Origin: Microbacterium forte
GTDB lineage: Bacteria > Actinomycetota > Actinomycetes > Actinomycetales > Microbacteriaceae
Length of the DNA: 64,000 nt
Assembly (NCBI RefSeq): GCF_031885415.1
Contig: NZ_CP116871.1
Location: forward strand, 1,116,001 to 1,180,000
Reading direction: 5' to 3'
This document shows positions 54,157-62,559 of this stretch, piece by piece. A program made the translations under genes and the position numbers. Position 1 is the stretch's first letter; the number at the start of each line of letters is the position of its first letter. A model generated the notes under the pieces. It was given only the letters and a program-made list of their open reading frames with translations, was not told the origin of the DNA and made no database searches.

Positions 54157-54866
54157 GAGGCCAGCCCCATCGCGTCCATGCGACGCGCGTGCGCGCCCAT
54201 CAGCTCGGTGTAGACCAGCTCGACGCGGTCTTCGCTCATGGCCGCGAGTTCGGGCTGACGCAGGGCTGAACGGCACACCAGGATCGTGTCGCCGACCAGG
54301 CGGCGCGCCCACATCGACAGGAGCGATCGCCACTCCCCGTCGCCGTCGATGGTCTCCTGGATGATCGCGACGATCTCGTGACGGGCGTCGTCCTCGCCCA
54401 GGATGGCCGCCACCCGCTCGCCGGTCTCTCCGTAGCTCGAGGCGAGCGCGAAGTAGAAGTCGTCGAGCATCCCTGCGGTGATGTAGACGGCCAGCAGCGT
54501 CTCACGTGGACGCGCCCCGATCGTCTTGCGACGGAATGCATCGAGATTCTCGCGGAACGGGAGCATGAGCTGCGTCGGATCGTCACCGCGCTCGGCGATC
54601 AGGTCGACGATGGCCCGATGCTTCGTGAGAGCGGCGCCGGCCGCGCGAGACAGGGATTCCTTCTCGGAGAGCTCGGGCGTCGCCCTGATCAGTCGGGTGA
54701 GCGTCTCGAAGTAGCCCAGCTGCAGGTACGCGGCCTGTCCGAGGAATCGTGGCAGCTCCGGCGCGAGTTCGGCGAAGTCGACGCGCGTCGCCGCGCCTTG
54801 ATCCCCTCGACTGCGCAACGTCAGTGTGCGCCGGGGCGTCCTTCGCTTCCAGAACCAGTTCACCAC
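54153..54866 (-). CDS. Ferritin-like-fold protein (tRNA hydroxylase-like family)
   Basis: 237 aa from a GTG at 54866; a TATTGT box 7 nt upstream supports it, and a GTG three codons earlier is possible. The all-helical chain shows YLQLGYFETLTRLIRATPEL, SRAAGAALTKHRAIVDLIAE, GMLDDFYFALASSYGETGER and LGEDDARHEIVAIIQETIDG, with Glu/His pairs expected of a ferritin-like four-helix bundle. The same gene type lies before rhlE in mycobacteria (Rv3210c). Iron binding or hydroxylase activity is inferred. Its stop codon interlocks with that of the preceding gene (shared CTAG). Confidence 0.82.
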   Translation of the reverse strand: MVNWFWKRRTPRRTLTLRSRGDQGAATRVDFAELAPELPRFLGQAAYLQLGYFETLTRLIRATPELSEKESLSRAAGAALTKHRAIVDLIAERGDDPTQLMLPFRENLDAFRRKTIGARPRETLLAVYITAGMLDDFYFALASSYGETGERVAAILGEDDARHEIVAIIQETIDGDGEWRSLLSMWARRLVGDTILVCRSALRQPELAAMSEDRVELVYTELMGAHARRMDAMGLAS

Positions 54867-54873
54867 GGGGTTC

Positions 54874-54879
54874 ACAATA
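54874..54879 (-). promoter_or_regulatory. -10 box TATTGT for the ferritin-like gene
   Basis: TATTGT ends 7 nt before the GTG at 54866, matching the other probable leaderless starts. Confidence 0.4.
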
Positions 54880-55033
54880 CTCGGACGAGAGGGGCCTTCC
54901 GGGCGCCGCCACCCCCTCGGGTAGGCTGTCGGTGTCCCCGCCGTCGGAGCGGGGCCCGCGCCTGTGGCACAAAGACGGCGTGGATCCGTGAACGTGGCGA
55001 TCCTCGCAGGTCGCCGGACAGGCACTCTGAACA

Positions 55034-56557
55034 TTGACAACCTTCGCTGATCTCGGAATCGATCAGGACATCATCGACGCACTCGCCGCCAAGGGCATCG
55101 TCGACGCCTTCCCCATTCAGGAGCAGACCATCCCCCTCGGCCTCCCCGGCCAGGACATCATCGGCCAGGCCAAGACCGGCACCGGCAAGACCTTCGGATT
55201 CGGCATCCCTGTCGTGCAGCGACTGGGGCTCAACCCCGAGCACGGCGTCAAGGCGCTCATCGTCGTTCCCACCCGCGAGCTCGCGGTGCAGGTGTACGAA
55301 GACATCGACCTGCTCACGAGCAACCGCTCGACCAGCGTCGTCGCGATCTACGGCGGCAAGGCCTACGAGGGTCAGATCGACCAGCTCAAGGCCGGCGCGC
55401 AGATCGTCGTCGGCACGCCGGGTCGTCTGATCGACCTCGCCGGCCAGCGCCTTCTCGATCTGTCGAACGCGACCGAGGTCGTGCTCGATGAGGCCGACAA
55501 GATGCTCGACCTCGGCTTCCTCGCCGACATCGAGAAGATCTTCCAGAAGGTCCCCGCGGTGCGGCACACGCAGCTGTTCTCGGCGACCATGCCCGGCCCG
55601 ATCGTCGCGCTCGCTCGTCGGTTCATGTCGAACCCGATCCACATCCGTGCCAGCGACCCCGACGAGGGCCTCACCCAGGCGAACATCAAGCACCTCGTCT
55701 ACCGGGCTCACTCGCTCGACAAGGACGAGATCATCGCGCGCATCCTGCAGGCCGAGGGCCGCGGCAAGACCGTCATCTTCACGCGCACCAAGCGTGCCGC
55801 GCAGCGTCTGGTCGACGAGCTCTCCGACCGCGGATTCAACGTCGGCGGCGTGCACGGCGACATGGGCCAGGATCAGCGCGAGCGCTCGATGGCGGCCTTC
55901 AAGGCCGGCAAGCGTGATGTGCTGGTCGCGACCGACGTCGCCGCCCGCGGCATCGACGTCGATGACGTCACCCACGTGATCAACCACACGATCCCCGACG
56001 AGGACAAGACGTACCTGCACCGCGTCGGCCGCACCGGTCGGGCGGGCAAGACCGGTATCGCCGTGACGTTCGTCGACTGGGAGGACCTGCACAAGTGGGC
56101 GCTGATCAACCGCGCCCTCGAGTTCGGCCAGCCCGAACCCACCGAGACGTACTCGTCCAGCCCGCACCTGTTCGAAGACCTCGACATCCCCGCCGGCACG
56201 AAGGGCCGTCTGGTCTCTGCGCCGAAGACGCAGTCGGTGAAGACCGAACGGGCTCCGCGCCCCGAGCGTGCGGCAGACGTGGCTGCAGAGGGCACCGACG
56301 AGGGCGGCACCCGTCGCCGTCGGCGTCGTCGGGGCGGTTCGACCCCGGTGGGTTCCACGTTCGCAGAAGGCGCCTCCGAGGCGCCCGCCGACGACTCGCA
56401 GTCCACGACGTCAGCCGACCGCAGTGCCGAAGGCGCCGGCACCCACGACGGCGCAGGCAAGGAGCACCACGACGGCAAGCCGGCTCCTGCGCGCCGTCGC
56501 CGTCGTCGTCGCGGCGGTTCGGGCGGAGCGGGAGCGGCTCCGGTCTCCGGCGCCTGA
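55034..56557 (+). CDS. DEAD-box RNA helicase (RhlE-like)
   Basis: 507 aa from a TTG at 55034; the Q-motif region (FADLGIDQDIIDALAAKGIV, PIQEQTIP) starts at once, so no later start fits. Motifs: AKTGTGKTFGFG (I), PTRELAVQ (Ia), VLDEADKMLDLGF (II, DEAD), FSATMP (III), VIFTRTKRAAQRLVDEL (IV), ATDVAARGIDVDDV (V) and HRVGRTGRAGKTG (VI). The C-terminal about 150 residues are low-complexity with two Arg-rich blocks (RRRRRRGG, RRRRRRRGG) that probably bind RNA. It unwinds structured RNA. A CACTCT hexamer 5 nt upstream hints at leaderless transcription. Confidence 0.93.
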   Translation: MTTFADLGIDQDIIDALAAKGIVDAFPIQEQTIPLGLPGQDIIGQAKTGTGKTFGFGIPVVQRLGLNPEHGVKALIVVPTRELAVQVYEDIDLLTSNRSTSVVAIYGGKAYEGQIDQLKAGAQIVVGTPGRLIDLAGQRLLDLSNATEVVLDEADKMLDLGFLADIEKIFQKVPAVRHTQLFSATMPGPIVALARRFMSNPIHIRASDPDEGLTQANIKHLVYRAHSLDKDEIIARILQAEGRGKTVIFTRTKRAAQRLVDELSDRGFNVGGVHGDMGQDQRERSMAAFKAGKRDVLVATDVAARGIDVDDVTHVINHTIPDEDKTYLHRVGRTGRAGKTGIAVTFVDWEDLHKWALINRALEFGQPEPTETYSSSPHLFEDLDIPAGTKGRLVSAPKTQSVKTERAPRPERAADVAAEGTDEGGTRRRRRRRGGSTPVGSTFAEGASEAPADDSQSTTSADRSAEGAGTHDGAGKEHHDGKPAPARRRRRRRGGSGGAGAAPVSGA

Positions 56558-56565
56558 TCGACCTC

Positions 56566-56605
56566 AGAGGGGGCGGATGCTGCAGCAGCGGCATCCGCCC
56601 CCTCT
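56566..56605. terminator. Perfect 15-bp hairpin between rhlE-like and PHP genes
   Basis: AGAGGGGGCGGATGC (56566-56580) and its exact complement (56591-56605) flank a 10-nt loop. It lies 8 bp after the helicase stop in a 97-bp convergent gap and is probably a bidirectional terminator without a T-run. Confidence 0.65.
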
Positions 56606-56654
56606 GCCGTCTCCCCGGGCACACCGCACCGAGCGGTCGACGGAACGCCCGGCG

Positions 56655-57530
56655 TCAGGCGTACCGCGGCGCGGTTCCGCTCGCGCGCTCGATGAGCCGC
56701 TGCACCATCTCGTCGGAGGTCGTGTTCTCGCCCGGCAGGTTCGGTTTTCCGGTGCCGTGGTAGTCGCTCGAGCCCGTGATGATCAGGTCGTGCTTCGCCG
56801 CGATCGCATGCAGCGCCTTCTTGCCCGACGCGGTGTTCTCGCGGTGGTCGATCTCGAAACCGCCCAGACCGGCGGCGATCAGCTGCTCGATGAAGTGCAG
56901 GGGCATCATATGGTCGCGACCGACGGTCGCGGGGTGCGCGATGATCGCCACTCCCCCGGCATCCGTGATCAGACGCACCGCGGTGAGCGGATCCGGAGCG
57001 TAGTGCGGCTCGTAGTAGCCCTCACGCGGATGCAGGATCCCGTCGAACGCCTCGGTGCGATCGCGGACGATTCCCCGAGCGACGAGAGCGTCGGCGATGT
57101 GCGGGCGGCCGACCGTCGCGTCGAGCGTGGTCTGGGCGAGGACGTCGTCCCAGTCGAGGTCGTAGTCGCGACCGATGCTGCGGACGATCCTCTCTGCTCG
57201 GCCGATCCGATCGCCCCGGATCCGATCGGTCTCGGCTGTGAGCGCCTCGTCGAGCGGGTCGAACAGGTAGCCGAGCACGTGCACGCTGCGCCATTCGTGC
57301 TTCGCCGAGAGCTCCATGCCGGGGATGAACGTCATCCCCAGTCCTGCGGTGGCCGCTGCCGCCTCGTCCCACCCGGTGCTGCGGTCGTGGTCGGTCAGCG
57401 CCACGGTGCGCAAGCCGTACGCGTGCGCCTGGCGCACGACCTCAGCGGGCGTCTCTGTACCGTCCGAGTGATTGGAGTGCATGTGCAGGTCGGACGGACC
57501 GGCGAAACGGCGTGAGGGAGCGGAGGCCAT
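56655..57530 (-). CDS. PHP-domain phosphoesterase
   Basis: 291 aa. Metal-binding motifs of the PHP family are all visible: SDLHMHSNHSDGTETP, TVALTDHDRST, FIPGMELSA, VAIIAHPATVGRD and ITGSSDYHGTGKPN. This arrangement fits the YciV/RNase AM group, which hydrolyses 3',5'-bisphosphonucleosides or trims RNA 5' ends; the substrate is inferred from the family. The ATG at 57530 follows a TACGCT box by 6 nt. Divergent from the membrane nuclease-fold gene. Confidence 0.9.
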   Translation of the reverse strand: MASAPSRRFAGPSDLHMHSNHSDGTETPAEVVRQAHAYGLRTVALTDHDRSTGWDEAAAATAGLGMTFIPGMELSAKHEWRSVHVLGYLFDPLDEALTAETDRIRGDRIGRAERIVRSIGRDYDLDWDDVLAQTTLDATVGRPHIADALVARGIVRDRTEAFDGILHPREGYYEPHYAPDPLTAVRLITDAGGVAIIAHPATVGRDHMMPLHFIEQLIAAGLGGFEIDHRENTASGKKALHAIAAKHDLIITGSSDYHGTGKPNLPGENTTSDEMVQRLIERASGTAPRYA

Positions 57531-57536
57531 GCTCCG

Positions 57537-57542
57537 AGCGTA
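57537..57542 (-). promoter_or_regulatory. -10 box TACGCT for the PHP gene, probable leaderless start
   Basis: TACGCT ends 6 nt before the ATG at 57530. It forms a divergent pair with the box at 57605-57610. Confidence 0.55.
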
Positions 57543-57604
57543 CCGACGACCGCGGACGCCGGTCGCGCATGCCGTCGCTCTAGGGACTTCACAGGGGGGA
57601 CTTC

Positions 57605-57610
57605 TAGGCT
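57605..57610 (+). promoter_or_regulatory. -10 box TAGGCT for the membrane nuclease-fold gene, probable leaderless start
   Basis: TAGGCT ends 7 nt before the ATG at 57618. No ribosome binding site is clear. Confidence 0.55.
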
Positions 57611-57617
57611 GGTGGGG

Positions 57618-58640
57618 ATGTTTCGACTACTGGGGATCCTCTTCACCGTGCTGTTCGCGATCGCGACGGCAGTCGTGGTGTGGCCTCAGTTCTTCCATCT
57701 CGAGCAAACGTTCCCCTTCGCTCAGATCGTCGCCGCCCGTGGAGTCGTGCTCGCAGCATTCCTCGTCATCGCCGCGCTGTCACTGCTTCTCCTCCTCGCC
57801 AAGCCGTTGCGTGGCTTCGCGGCATCGGTCCTGATCGTCGCGCTGCTCGGAGCCGGGGCGACCGGAGCCATCGGCTTCCTGCGCGGATTCGGCGCAGACA
57901 CGCTCCCCGCCCCCACCGAGTCGAGCCTCCGCGTGCTCACCTGGAACACCGCCGGCGACGAGGTGTCAGCCGAGGAGATCGCCCGCGAGATCCTCGATCG
58001 AGGCGCCGATATCGTCGCGCTCCCCGAGACCACGGAGGAGGTCGGCGAACAGGTCGCTGTGCTGCTGCGTGATCAGGACCACCCGATGTGGGTGCACCAC
58101 GTGCAGTTCAAACCCGACGTCGTCGACGGCCCGAAATCGTGGCACACGACCGTTCTGGTATCCCCCGACCTCGGCGAGTACTCCGTGATCGCGTCGTCGG
58201 AAGACGGTTCGAACAACACCGGCTCGGTTCCCAGTGCGGTGCTGATGCCGGTCGATGGCGCAGGTCCGACCATCGTCGCCGTGCATGCCGTCGCACCGCG
58301 CATGGACGACATGGCGCAGTGGCAGAGCGATCTGCGCTGGATCGCCGATCAGTGCCCCGCGGGCGACTTCATCCTCGCCGGAGATTTCAACGCGACGATC
58401 GACCACATGGCGGGCCTCGGGGTCGACGGCGGCGACATGGGCTACTGCCGCGACGCAGCGACCCGATCGGGCAACGGCTTCAGCGGAACCTGGCCGAGCT
58501 CGCTGCCGGCTCTGCTGAGCACGCCGATCGACCACGTCATGGCATCGCCGAGCTGGACGGCGACCGGATCGGTCGTGATCGGAGGCGGGGGTGGCAGCGA
58601 TCACCGCGGCCTGGTCGTGCAGCTCGAGCCCGCAGGCTGA
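57618..58640 (+). CDS. Membrane-anchored endonuclease/exonuclease/phosphatase-family protein
   Basis: 340 aa from the ATG at 57618. Three membrane segments lie in the first about 100 residues, then an extracytoplasmic EEP domain: RVLTWNTAGDEVSAEE, IVALPETTEEVGEQV (catalytic Glu), FILAGDFNATIDHMAG (Asp/Asn), STPIDHVMASPSW and GGGGGSDHRGLVVQL (catalytic His). The fold covers nucleases, sphingomyelinases and phosphoinositide phosphatases; being outside the cell, it may act on phospholipid or extracellular nucleic acid, but no substrate can be read. A pepP gene follows 37 bp later. Confidence 0.88.
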   Translation: MFRLLGILFTVLFAIATAVVVWPQFFHLEQTFPFAQIVAARGVVLAAFLVIAALSLLLLLAKPLRGFAASVLIVALLGAGATGAIGFLRGFGADTLPAPTESSLRVLTWNTAGDEVSAEEIAREILDRGADIVALPETTEEVGEQVAVLLRDQDHPMWVHHVQFKPDVVDGPKSWHTTVLVSPDLGEYSVIASSEDGSNNTGSVPSAVLMPVDGAGPTIVAVHAVAPRMDDMAQWQSDLRWIADQCPAGDFILAGDFNATIDHMAGLGVDGGDMGYCRDAATRSGNGFSGTWPSSLPALLSTPIDHVMASPSWTATGSVVIGGGGGSDHRGLVVQLEPAG

Positions 58641-58677
58641 CATCCCGCAGTCGTCACGCAGGTGACAGACTGGAGGG

Positions 58678-60099
58678 ATGAGCACCGCAGAACGCGACAC
58701 GATCGCAGAGCCGACGACCGAGACTCCCGTCGAAGCCACCACCACGAACCGGAAGCAGCCCTTCCCCCGCGGGTTCCTCGACACGATCTCGACCGGATGG
58801 GCCGAGCGCCCCGAGTCGATCCCCGCGCCCCGCGCACAGGCGCCGTTCGCTGCCGTGCGCCGCGCAGCCGTCTCGGCAGCATTCCCCGGCAAGCGCGTGG
58901 TCATTCCTGCCGGGTCGCTCAAGCAGCGCAGCAACGACACCGACTATCCGTACCGCGCCCACTCGGCCTTCGCACACCTCACCGGCTGGGCATCGGACGC
59001 CGAGCCCGACTCGATCCTCGTGTTCGATCCCACCGACTCGGGCCACGACGTCACGCTGTATTTCCGCGAGCGCGCGGACCGCACCACGACCGAGTTCTAC
59101 GCGGATGCCACCGTCGGGGAGTTCTGGATCGGCCCGCGCCCCTCGCTCGCCGGGGTCGCCGCAGACCTCGATGTCGCGACCGAGCACCTCGCGGAGTTCA
59201 CGAGCGCTGACGGCGAACTCGTGCTCGACGAGGACGCCGACCTCACCCGGTTCGTCTCGGAGCTTCGTCTCGTCAAGGACGAGTACGAGATCGCCGAGAT
59301 GCGCCGTGCCGTCGACATCACCGCCCAGGGCTTCGAAGACGTCATCCGTTCGCTCCCCGACGCGATCGCGCACGCTCGGGGCGAACGGGTCGTCGAGGGC
59401 GTCTTCCATCGCCGCGCCCGCGAAGACGGCAACGGCGAGGGGTACGACACGATCGCCGCATCGGGTCCCCACGCCTGCTACCTGCATTGGACCCGCAACG
59501 ACGGCACCGTGGTCCCCGGCGATCTGATCCTCGTCGACGCGGGCGTCGAAGCCGACAGCCTCTACACCGCGGACATCACCCGCACTCTCCCCGTCTCCGG
59601 CACCTTCAGCGAGGTCCAGCGCCGGGTCTATGAGACCGTGCGCGAGGCTGCGGACGCCGCCTTCGCCGCGGCACGGATCGGCGTGCGGTTCCGCGAGGTG
59701 CACGAGGCCGCCATGCGCGTGATCGCCGCCCGCGTCGCCGAATGGGGCCTGCTGCCGGTGACCGCGCAGGAGGCGCTGGACGCAGATGCCGGCGGACAGC
59801 ACCGTCGCTACATGGTGCACGGCACGTCGCACCATCTGGGCATCGATGTGCACGATTGCGCTCAGGCCCGTCGAGAGATGTACTACGACGGCATCCTCGC
59901 GCCCGGCATGGTGTTCACGATCGAGCCCGGCCTGTACTTCCAGATCGACGACCTCACCGTGCCCGCGGAGTACCGCGGCATCGGCGTGCGCCTCGAGGAC
60001 GACATCCTGATGACGCAGGACGGTCCGATCAATCTGTCCGCCGACATCCCCCGCACCGCCGACGAGGTCGAGGCCTGGATCGCTCGCATCCAGAGCTGA
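58678..60099 (+). CDS. pepP: Aminopeptidase P (Xaa-Pro aminopeptidase)
   Basis: 473 aa. It removes N-terminal residues before proline. The N-terminal domain (about 30-190) includes VVIPAGSLKQRSNDTDYPYR, typical of bacterial PepP. The pita-bread domain has the two-metal ligands: DAGVEADSLYTADITRTLP (two Asp), HGTSHHLGIDVHD (His), FTIEPGLYFQ (Glu) and GVRLEDDILMT (Glu). Length is typical. A CAGACT hexamer lies 6 nt before the ATG with a GGAGGG spacer, so leaderless translation is possible. The kinase-like gene follows after 9 bp. Confidence 0.94.
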   Translation: MSTAERDTIAEPTTETPVEATTTNRKQPFPRGFLDTISTGWAERPESIPAPRAQAPFAAVRRAAVSAAFPGKRVVIPAGSLKQRSNDTDYPYRAHSAFAHLTGWASDAEPDSILVFDPTDSGHDVTLYFRERADRTTTEFYADATVGEFWIGPRPSLAGVAADLDVATEHLAEFTSADGELVLDEDADLTRFVSELRLVKDEYEIAEMRRAVDITAQGFEDVIRSLPDAIAHARGERVVEGVFHRRAREDGNGEGYDTIAASGPHACYLHWTRNDGTVVPGDLILVDAGVEADSLYTADITRTLPVSGTFSEVQRRVYETVREAADAAFAAARIGVRFREVHEAAMRVIAARVAEWGLLPVTAQEALDADAGGQHRRYMVHGTSHHLGIDVHDCAQARREMYYDGILAPGMVFTIEPGLYFQIDDLTVPAEYRGIGVRLEDDILMTQDGPINLSADIPRTADEVEAWIARIQS

Positions 60100-60108
60100 G
60101 CCCGCTGC

Positions 60109-61002
60109 ATGCACGAGGGCGAGCTCGCACTCACGGAGGAGACCGCTGCGCGACTGATCGCGCAGCGGTTTCCCGCGCTCGCCCACCTGCCGGTCGAGCG
60201 CATACGCACCGCGGGCACCGTGAACACGATCACCCGGATCGGCGACGAGTTCGCGGCGCGGTTCCCCCTCGTCGTCGAATCGGCAGAGGCACTCGCTGCT
60301 GAGGCCGCGGCGATGGAGGAGCTCGCAGACGTCTGCGCGGTGCCTTCGCCTCGCTCTCTCGGCATCGGCATGCCGACGGCAGAGTATCCATCCGCATGGT
60401 CGGTGCAGACATGGGTGCCTGGCGACACAGCGTGCCGAGACCTTCACGCGACTTCTGATGCCCTGGCGCTCGACGTCGCCGCGCTGATCGCGTCGCTACG
60501 GGCCGCCGATGTGCGCGGGCGCGAGTTCGACGGTCAGGGGCGTGGTGGCGTCCTCACATATCACGACGAGTGGGTCGCACTTTGCATCGAGAGAAGCGCT
60601 CATCTGGTCGATCCGGCCCGGGTGCGACGACTGTGGCGGGCTCTGCGCGATCTGCCGCGCTCCGGTCAGGATGTGATGAGCCACCGCGATCTCACCCCGT
60701 TCAACCTGCTGGTCGTGGGCGATCGCGTTGTGGGCGTCCTCGACGGCGGCGGATTCGGCCCTGCTGATCGCGCTCTCGATCTGGTCGCCGCCTGGCATCT
60801 GTTCGACGCGTCTCGCCGATGCATGGTGCGCGAGCGCGTCGGAGCGTCGGATGTCGAATGGCAGCGGGGCGCCGGGTGGGCGCTGCAGCAGGCGATGGGA
60901 CTCGGCTGGTACTACGAGGACTCGAGTCCCGCGATGAGTGCTCTCGGACTCTCCACGGTGCGCCGTCTGCTCGACGACGCAGAGCTGATGTCGCTCACGT
61001 GA
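60109..61002 (+). CDS. Aminoglycoside phosphotransferase-family protein
   Basis: 297 aa; the ATG lies 9 nt after the pepP stop, so it is probably co-transcribed. Motifs: INTITRIGDEFAARFPLVVE-like N-lobe, VMSHRDLTPFNLLVVGDRVV (Brenner motif HRDLxxxNLL with catalytic Asp) and VGVLDGGGFGPADRALDLVA (the DxG metal-binding region). The family phosphorylates small molecules, including but not limited to antibiotics; nothing here marks a resistance gene, and the chromosomal setting suggests a metabolic or unknown role. Confidence 0.85.
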   Translation: MHEGELALTEETAARLIAQRFPALAHLPVERIRTAGTVNTITRIGDEFAARFPLVVESAEALAAEAAAMEELADVCAVPSPRSLGIGMPTAEYPSAWSVQTWVPGDTACRDLHATSDALALDVAALIASLRAADVRGREFDGQGRGGVLTYHDEWVALCIERSAHLVDPARVRRLWRALRDLPRSGQDVMSHRDLTPFNLLVVGDRVVGVLDGGGFGPADRALDLVAAWHLFDASRRCMVRERVGASDVEWQRGAGWALQQAMGLGWYYEDSSPAMSALGLSTVRRLLDDAELMSLT

Positions 61003-61005
61003 TGC

Positions 61006-61178
61006 CTACGCCGGCGGATCCGCAACGATCTCGACCTTGAATCCCTGGTCGTTCTCGACCCACCCGGCGTAGTGATCCGGGCCGCCTGCAACCCCAATCG
61101 AGTCAGCAGCCAGTGCCAGCTTCGCTAAGCCTCGTCGAGATCGGGCACCCAGATCTCGACATGGTGCAGACCCCTCAT
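61006..61178 (-). pseudogene. VOC/glyoxalase-family gene remnant with internal deletion
   Basis: On the minus strand an ATG at 61178 starts MRGLHHVEIWVPDLDEA, a clear first strand of a VOC (glyoxalase/bleomycin-resistance) domain, then meets a TAG at 61127-61125. In another frame the last about 25 codons read PDHYAGWVENDQGFKVEIVA and end at 61006-61008, a typical VOC C-terminus with its metal-ligand Glu. The middle of the expected 110-130-residue domain is missing, so the gene is a decayed remnant (173 bp). Its start overlaps the hydrolase stop by 3 bp (ATGA on the minus strand), showing it was once the last gene of that operon. Confidence 0.8.
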
Positions 61179-61828
61179 CAGGGGTGCACGAACTCCGCGA
61201 CGAAGGGTGCGAGCGACGCGCCGATCTCCGATGCGGGGCGCTTGCGTCCCTTCACCTCGAAGGTGTGACCGCCGCCGTCGATCCAGATGATGCGCGCGTC
61301 CTGGCAGGTCGCGACGACCTCTTCGAACTGCGCCAGCGGCTGGATGAACGGATCGTTCGCGCCCTCGATGAACAGCTGCGGAACGCTGATGGCCGGAAGG
61401 TGCTCGGCGCGCGGCTTCTCGGGCTTGCCCGGCGCGTGCAGCGGGTATCCCAGGTACGCGAGACCGTCGACGGAGAGTCCCTGCGCGACGGCCATCGACG
61501 CCATCCGCCCGCCGTACGACTTGCCGGTCGCCCAGATGGCCGCATCCGGGTCCTGCTCACGCGCGAACGCGACCACGGCGTTCCAGGTCGCGATCGCATG
61601 GGTCGCCGGCCCTGGCATCCGGCGCCCCTGCTCGACGTACGGGAAGTTGAAGCGCAGCGTGGCGTGTCCACGGGAGGCGAGCTCTTCGGCGAAGCCGGTG
61701 AGGAAGGGGTGGTCTTTGCCGGTGCCTGCACCGTGCGCGACGATCACGGTCGATCCGCTGTCCCCTGCCGACCAGTCAGCCGAGATGGCGACCGGTCCGG
61801 CGGGCAGATCGACGAGGATCTCGACCAT
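61178..61828 (-). CDS. Alpha/beta hydrolase (KANL3/Tex30-like, dienelactone-hydrolase-like)
   Basis: 216 aa from the ATG at 61828, which shares one base with the upstream stop (TGATG). The fold shows VIVAHGAGTGKDHPFLTGFA (oxyanion loop), LRFNFPYVEQGRRMPGP, WATGKSYGGRMASMAVAQGL (nucleophile elbow GKSYGG with Ser) , FIEGANDPFIQPLAQ (acid Asp) and GGGHTFEVKGRKRP (catalytic His). It is a small cytoplasmic hydrolase with unknown substrate, probably an esterase. Followed by the VOC remnant, with which it once overlapped. Confidence 0.88.
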   Translation of the reverse strand: MVEILVDLPAGPVAISADWSAGDSGSTVIVAHGAGTGKDHPFLTGFAEELASRGHATLRFNFPYVEQGRRMPGPATHAIATWNAVVAFAREQDPDAAIWATGKSYGGRMASMAVAQGLSVDGLAYLGYPLHAPGKPEKPRAEHLPAISVPQLFIEGANDPFIQPLAQFEEVVATCQDARIIWIDGGGHTFEVKGRKRPASEIGASLAPFVAEFVHP

Positions 61829-62559
61829 CAGGCGCGAAGGTAGGGAATCGCGAACGGTACGCGCATGACTCTGCCGCCGGACGCCTTCACCATGCCCATG
61901 ATGACCAGGACGACGTGGAAGACCGACAGCGCGAAGTAGATCGTGATCGGGATGCCGATGGGGTAGAACCCGCTCGACGGAGAATCGGCCGTGAGTGAGA
62001 ACAGGATCACGAAGTGCGAGATGAGCAGAACCGTCGACACCAGCAGGTATGTGAGCCCCCAGTTCGCGGCCGCCCGAGCGTTCTCGCCGGCCACGCCTCC
62101 GAAGCGACGCGATGTCCCGCCGCTGACGGCCATGGCGATCCCCGATGCGAGTCCGCCGACGAACGGGAACGGGATCAGGATCAGAAGGCCGAGAGCCCAT
62201 GGAAGAAGCCCGCGCGGCGGTACCGCTGCGGGATAGGTCCCCGCGGGGTAGCCCTGTGCCGGATAGCCGGGTGCCGGATGCCCCTGGGAAGGAGGCATCT
62301 GCGGCGGGGCGTAGCCGACGGGCTGCTGAGGCGCCGGAGCCTGGCCGGGAGCGGCGGGCGGCGCGTACCCCGGTGACTGCGACGCGGGCTGCTGCGCATA
62401 TCCCGGAGGCTGCGGCGGCGCGTAGCCGTACACAGGCGCCGGTGCAATCGGGCCCTGCGCGGGAGGCGCGGAAGGCACGGGAGGCACGGGAGGCACGGGA
62501 GGTACTGCGGGGTGTGCGGGTGTCGCCGACGGGTCGGACGCGCGGTCTGCGTCGGACAT
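61828..62559 (-). CDS. DUF4870-type membrane protein with Pro/Tyr-rich N-terminus
   Basis: 243 aa; its ATG at 62559 shares one base with the preceding stop (TGATG). Residues 1 to about 115 are Pro/Gly/Ala/Tyr/Gln-rich repeats (GYAPPQPPGYAQQ, PGYPAQGYPAGTYP) and lack order. The C-terminal part has three membrane segments (WALGLLILIPFPFVGGLASG, LTYLLVSTVLLISHFVILFS, IYFALSVFHVVLVIMGMV) with the GGVAGENARAAANWGLTYLL core of DUF4870/Tic20-like proteins. Function unknown. In a three-gene minus-strand operon with the stress-like protein and the hydrolase. Confidence 0.82.
   Translation of the reverse strand: MSDADRASDPSATPAHPAVPPVPPVPPVPSAPPAQGPIAPAPVYGYAPPQPPGYAQQPASQSPGYAPPAAPGQAPAPQQPVGYAPPQMPPSQGHPAPGYPAQGYPAGTYPAAVPPRGLLPWALGLLILIPFPFVGGLASGIAMAVSGGTSRRFGGVAGENARAAANWGLTYLLVSTVLLISHFVILFSLTADSPSSGFYPIGIPITIYFALSVFHVVLVIMGMVKASGGRVMRVPFAIPYLRA

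Noticed and set aside
60109..61002. Antibiotic resistance gene (aminoglycoside kinase)
   Set aside because: Only the general phosphotransferase fold is visible; it sits beside pepP in ordinary chromosome and nothing ties it to a drug.
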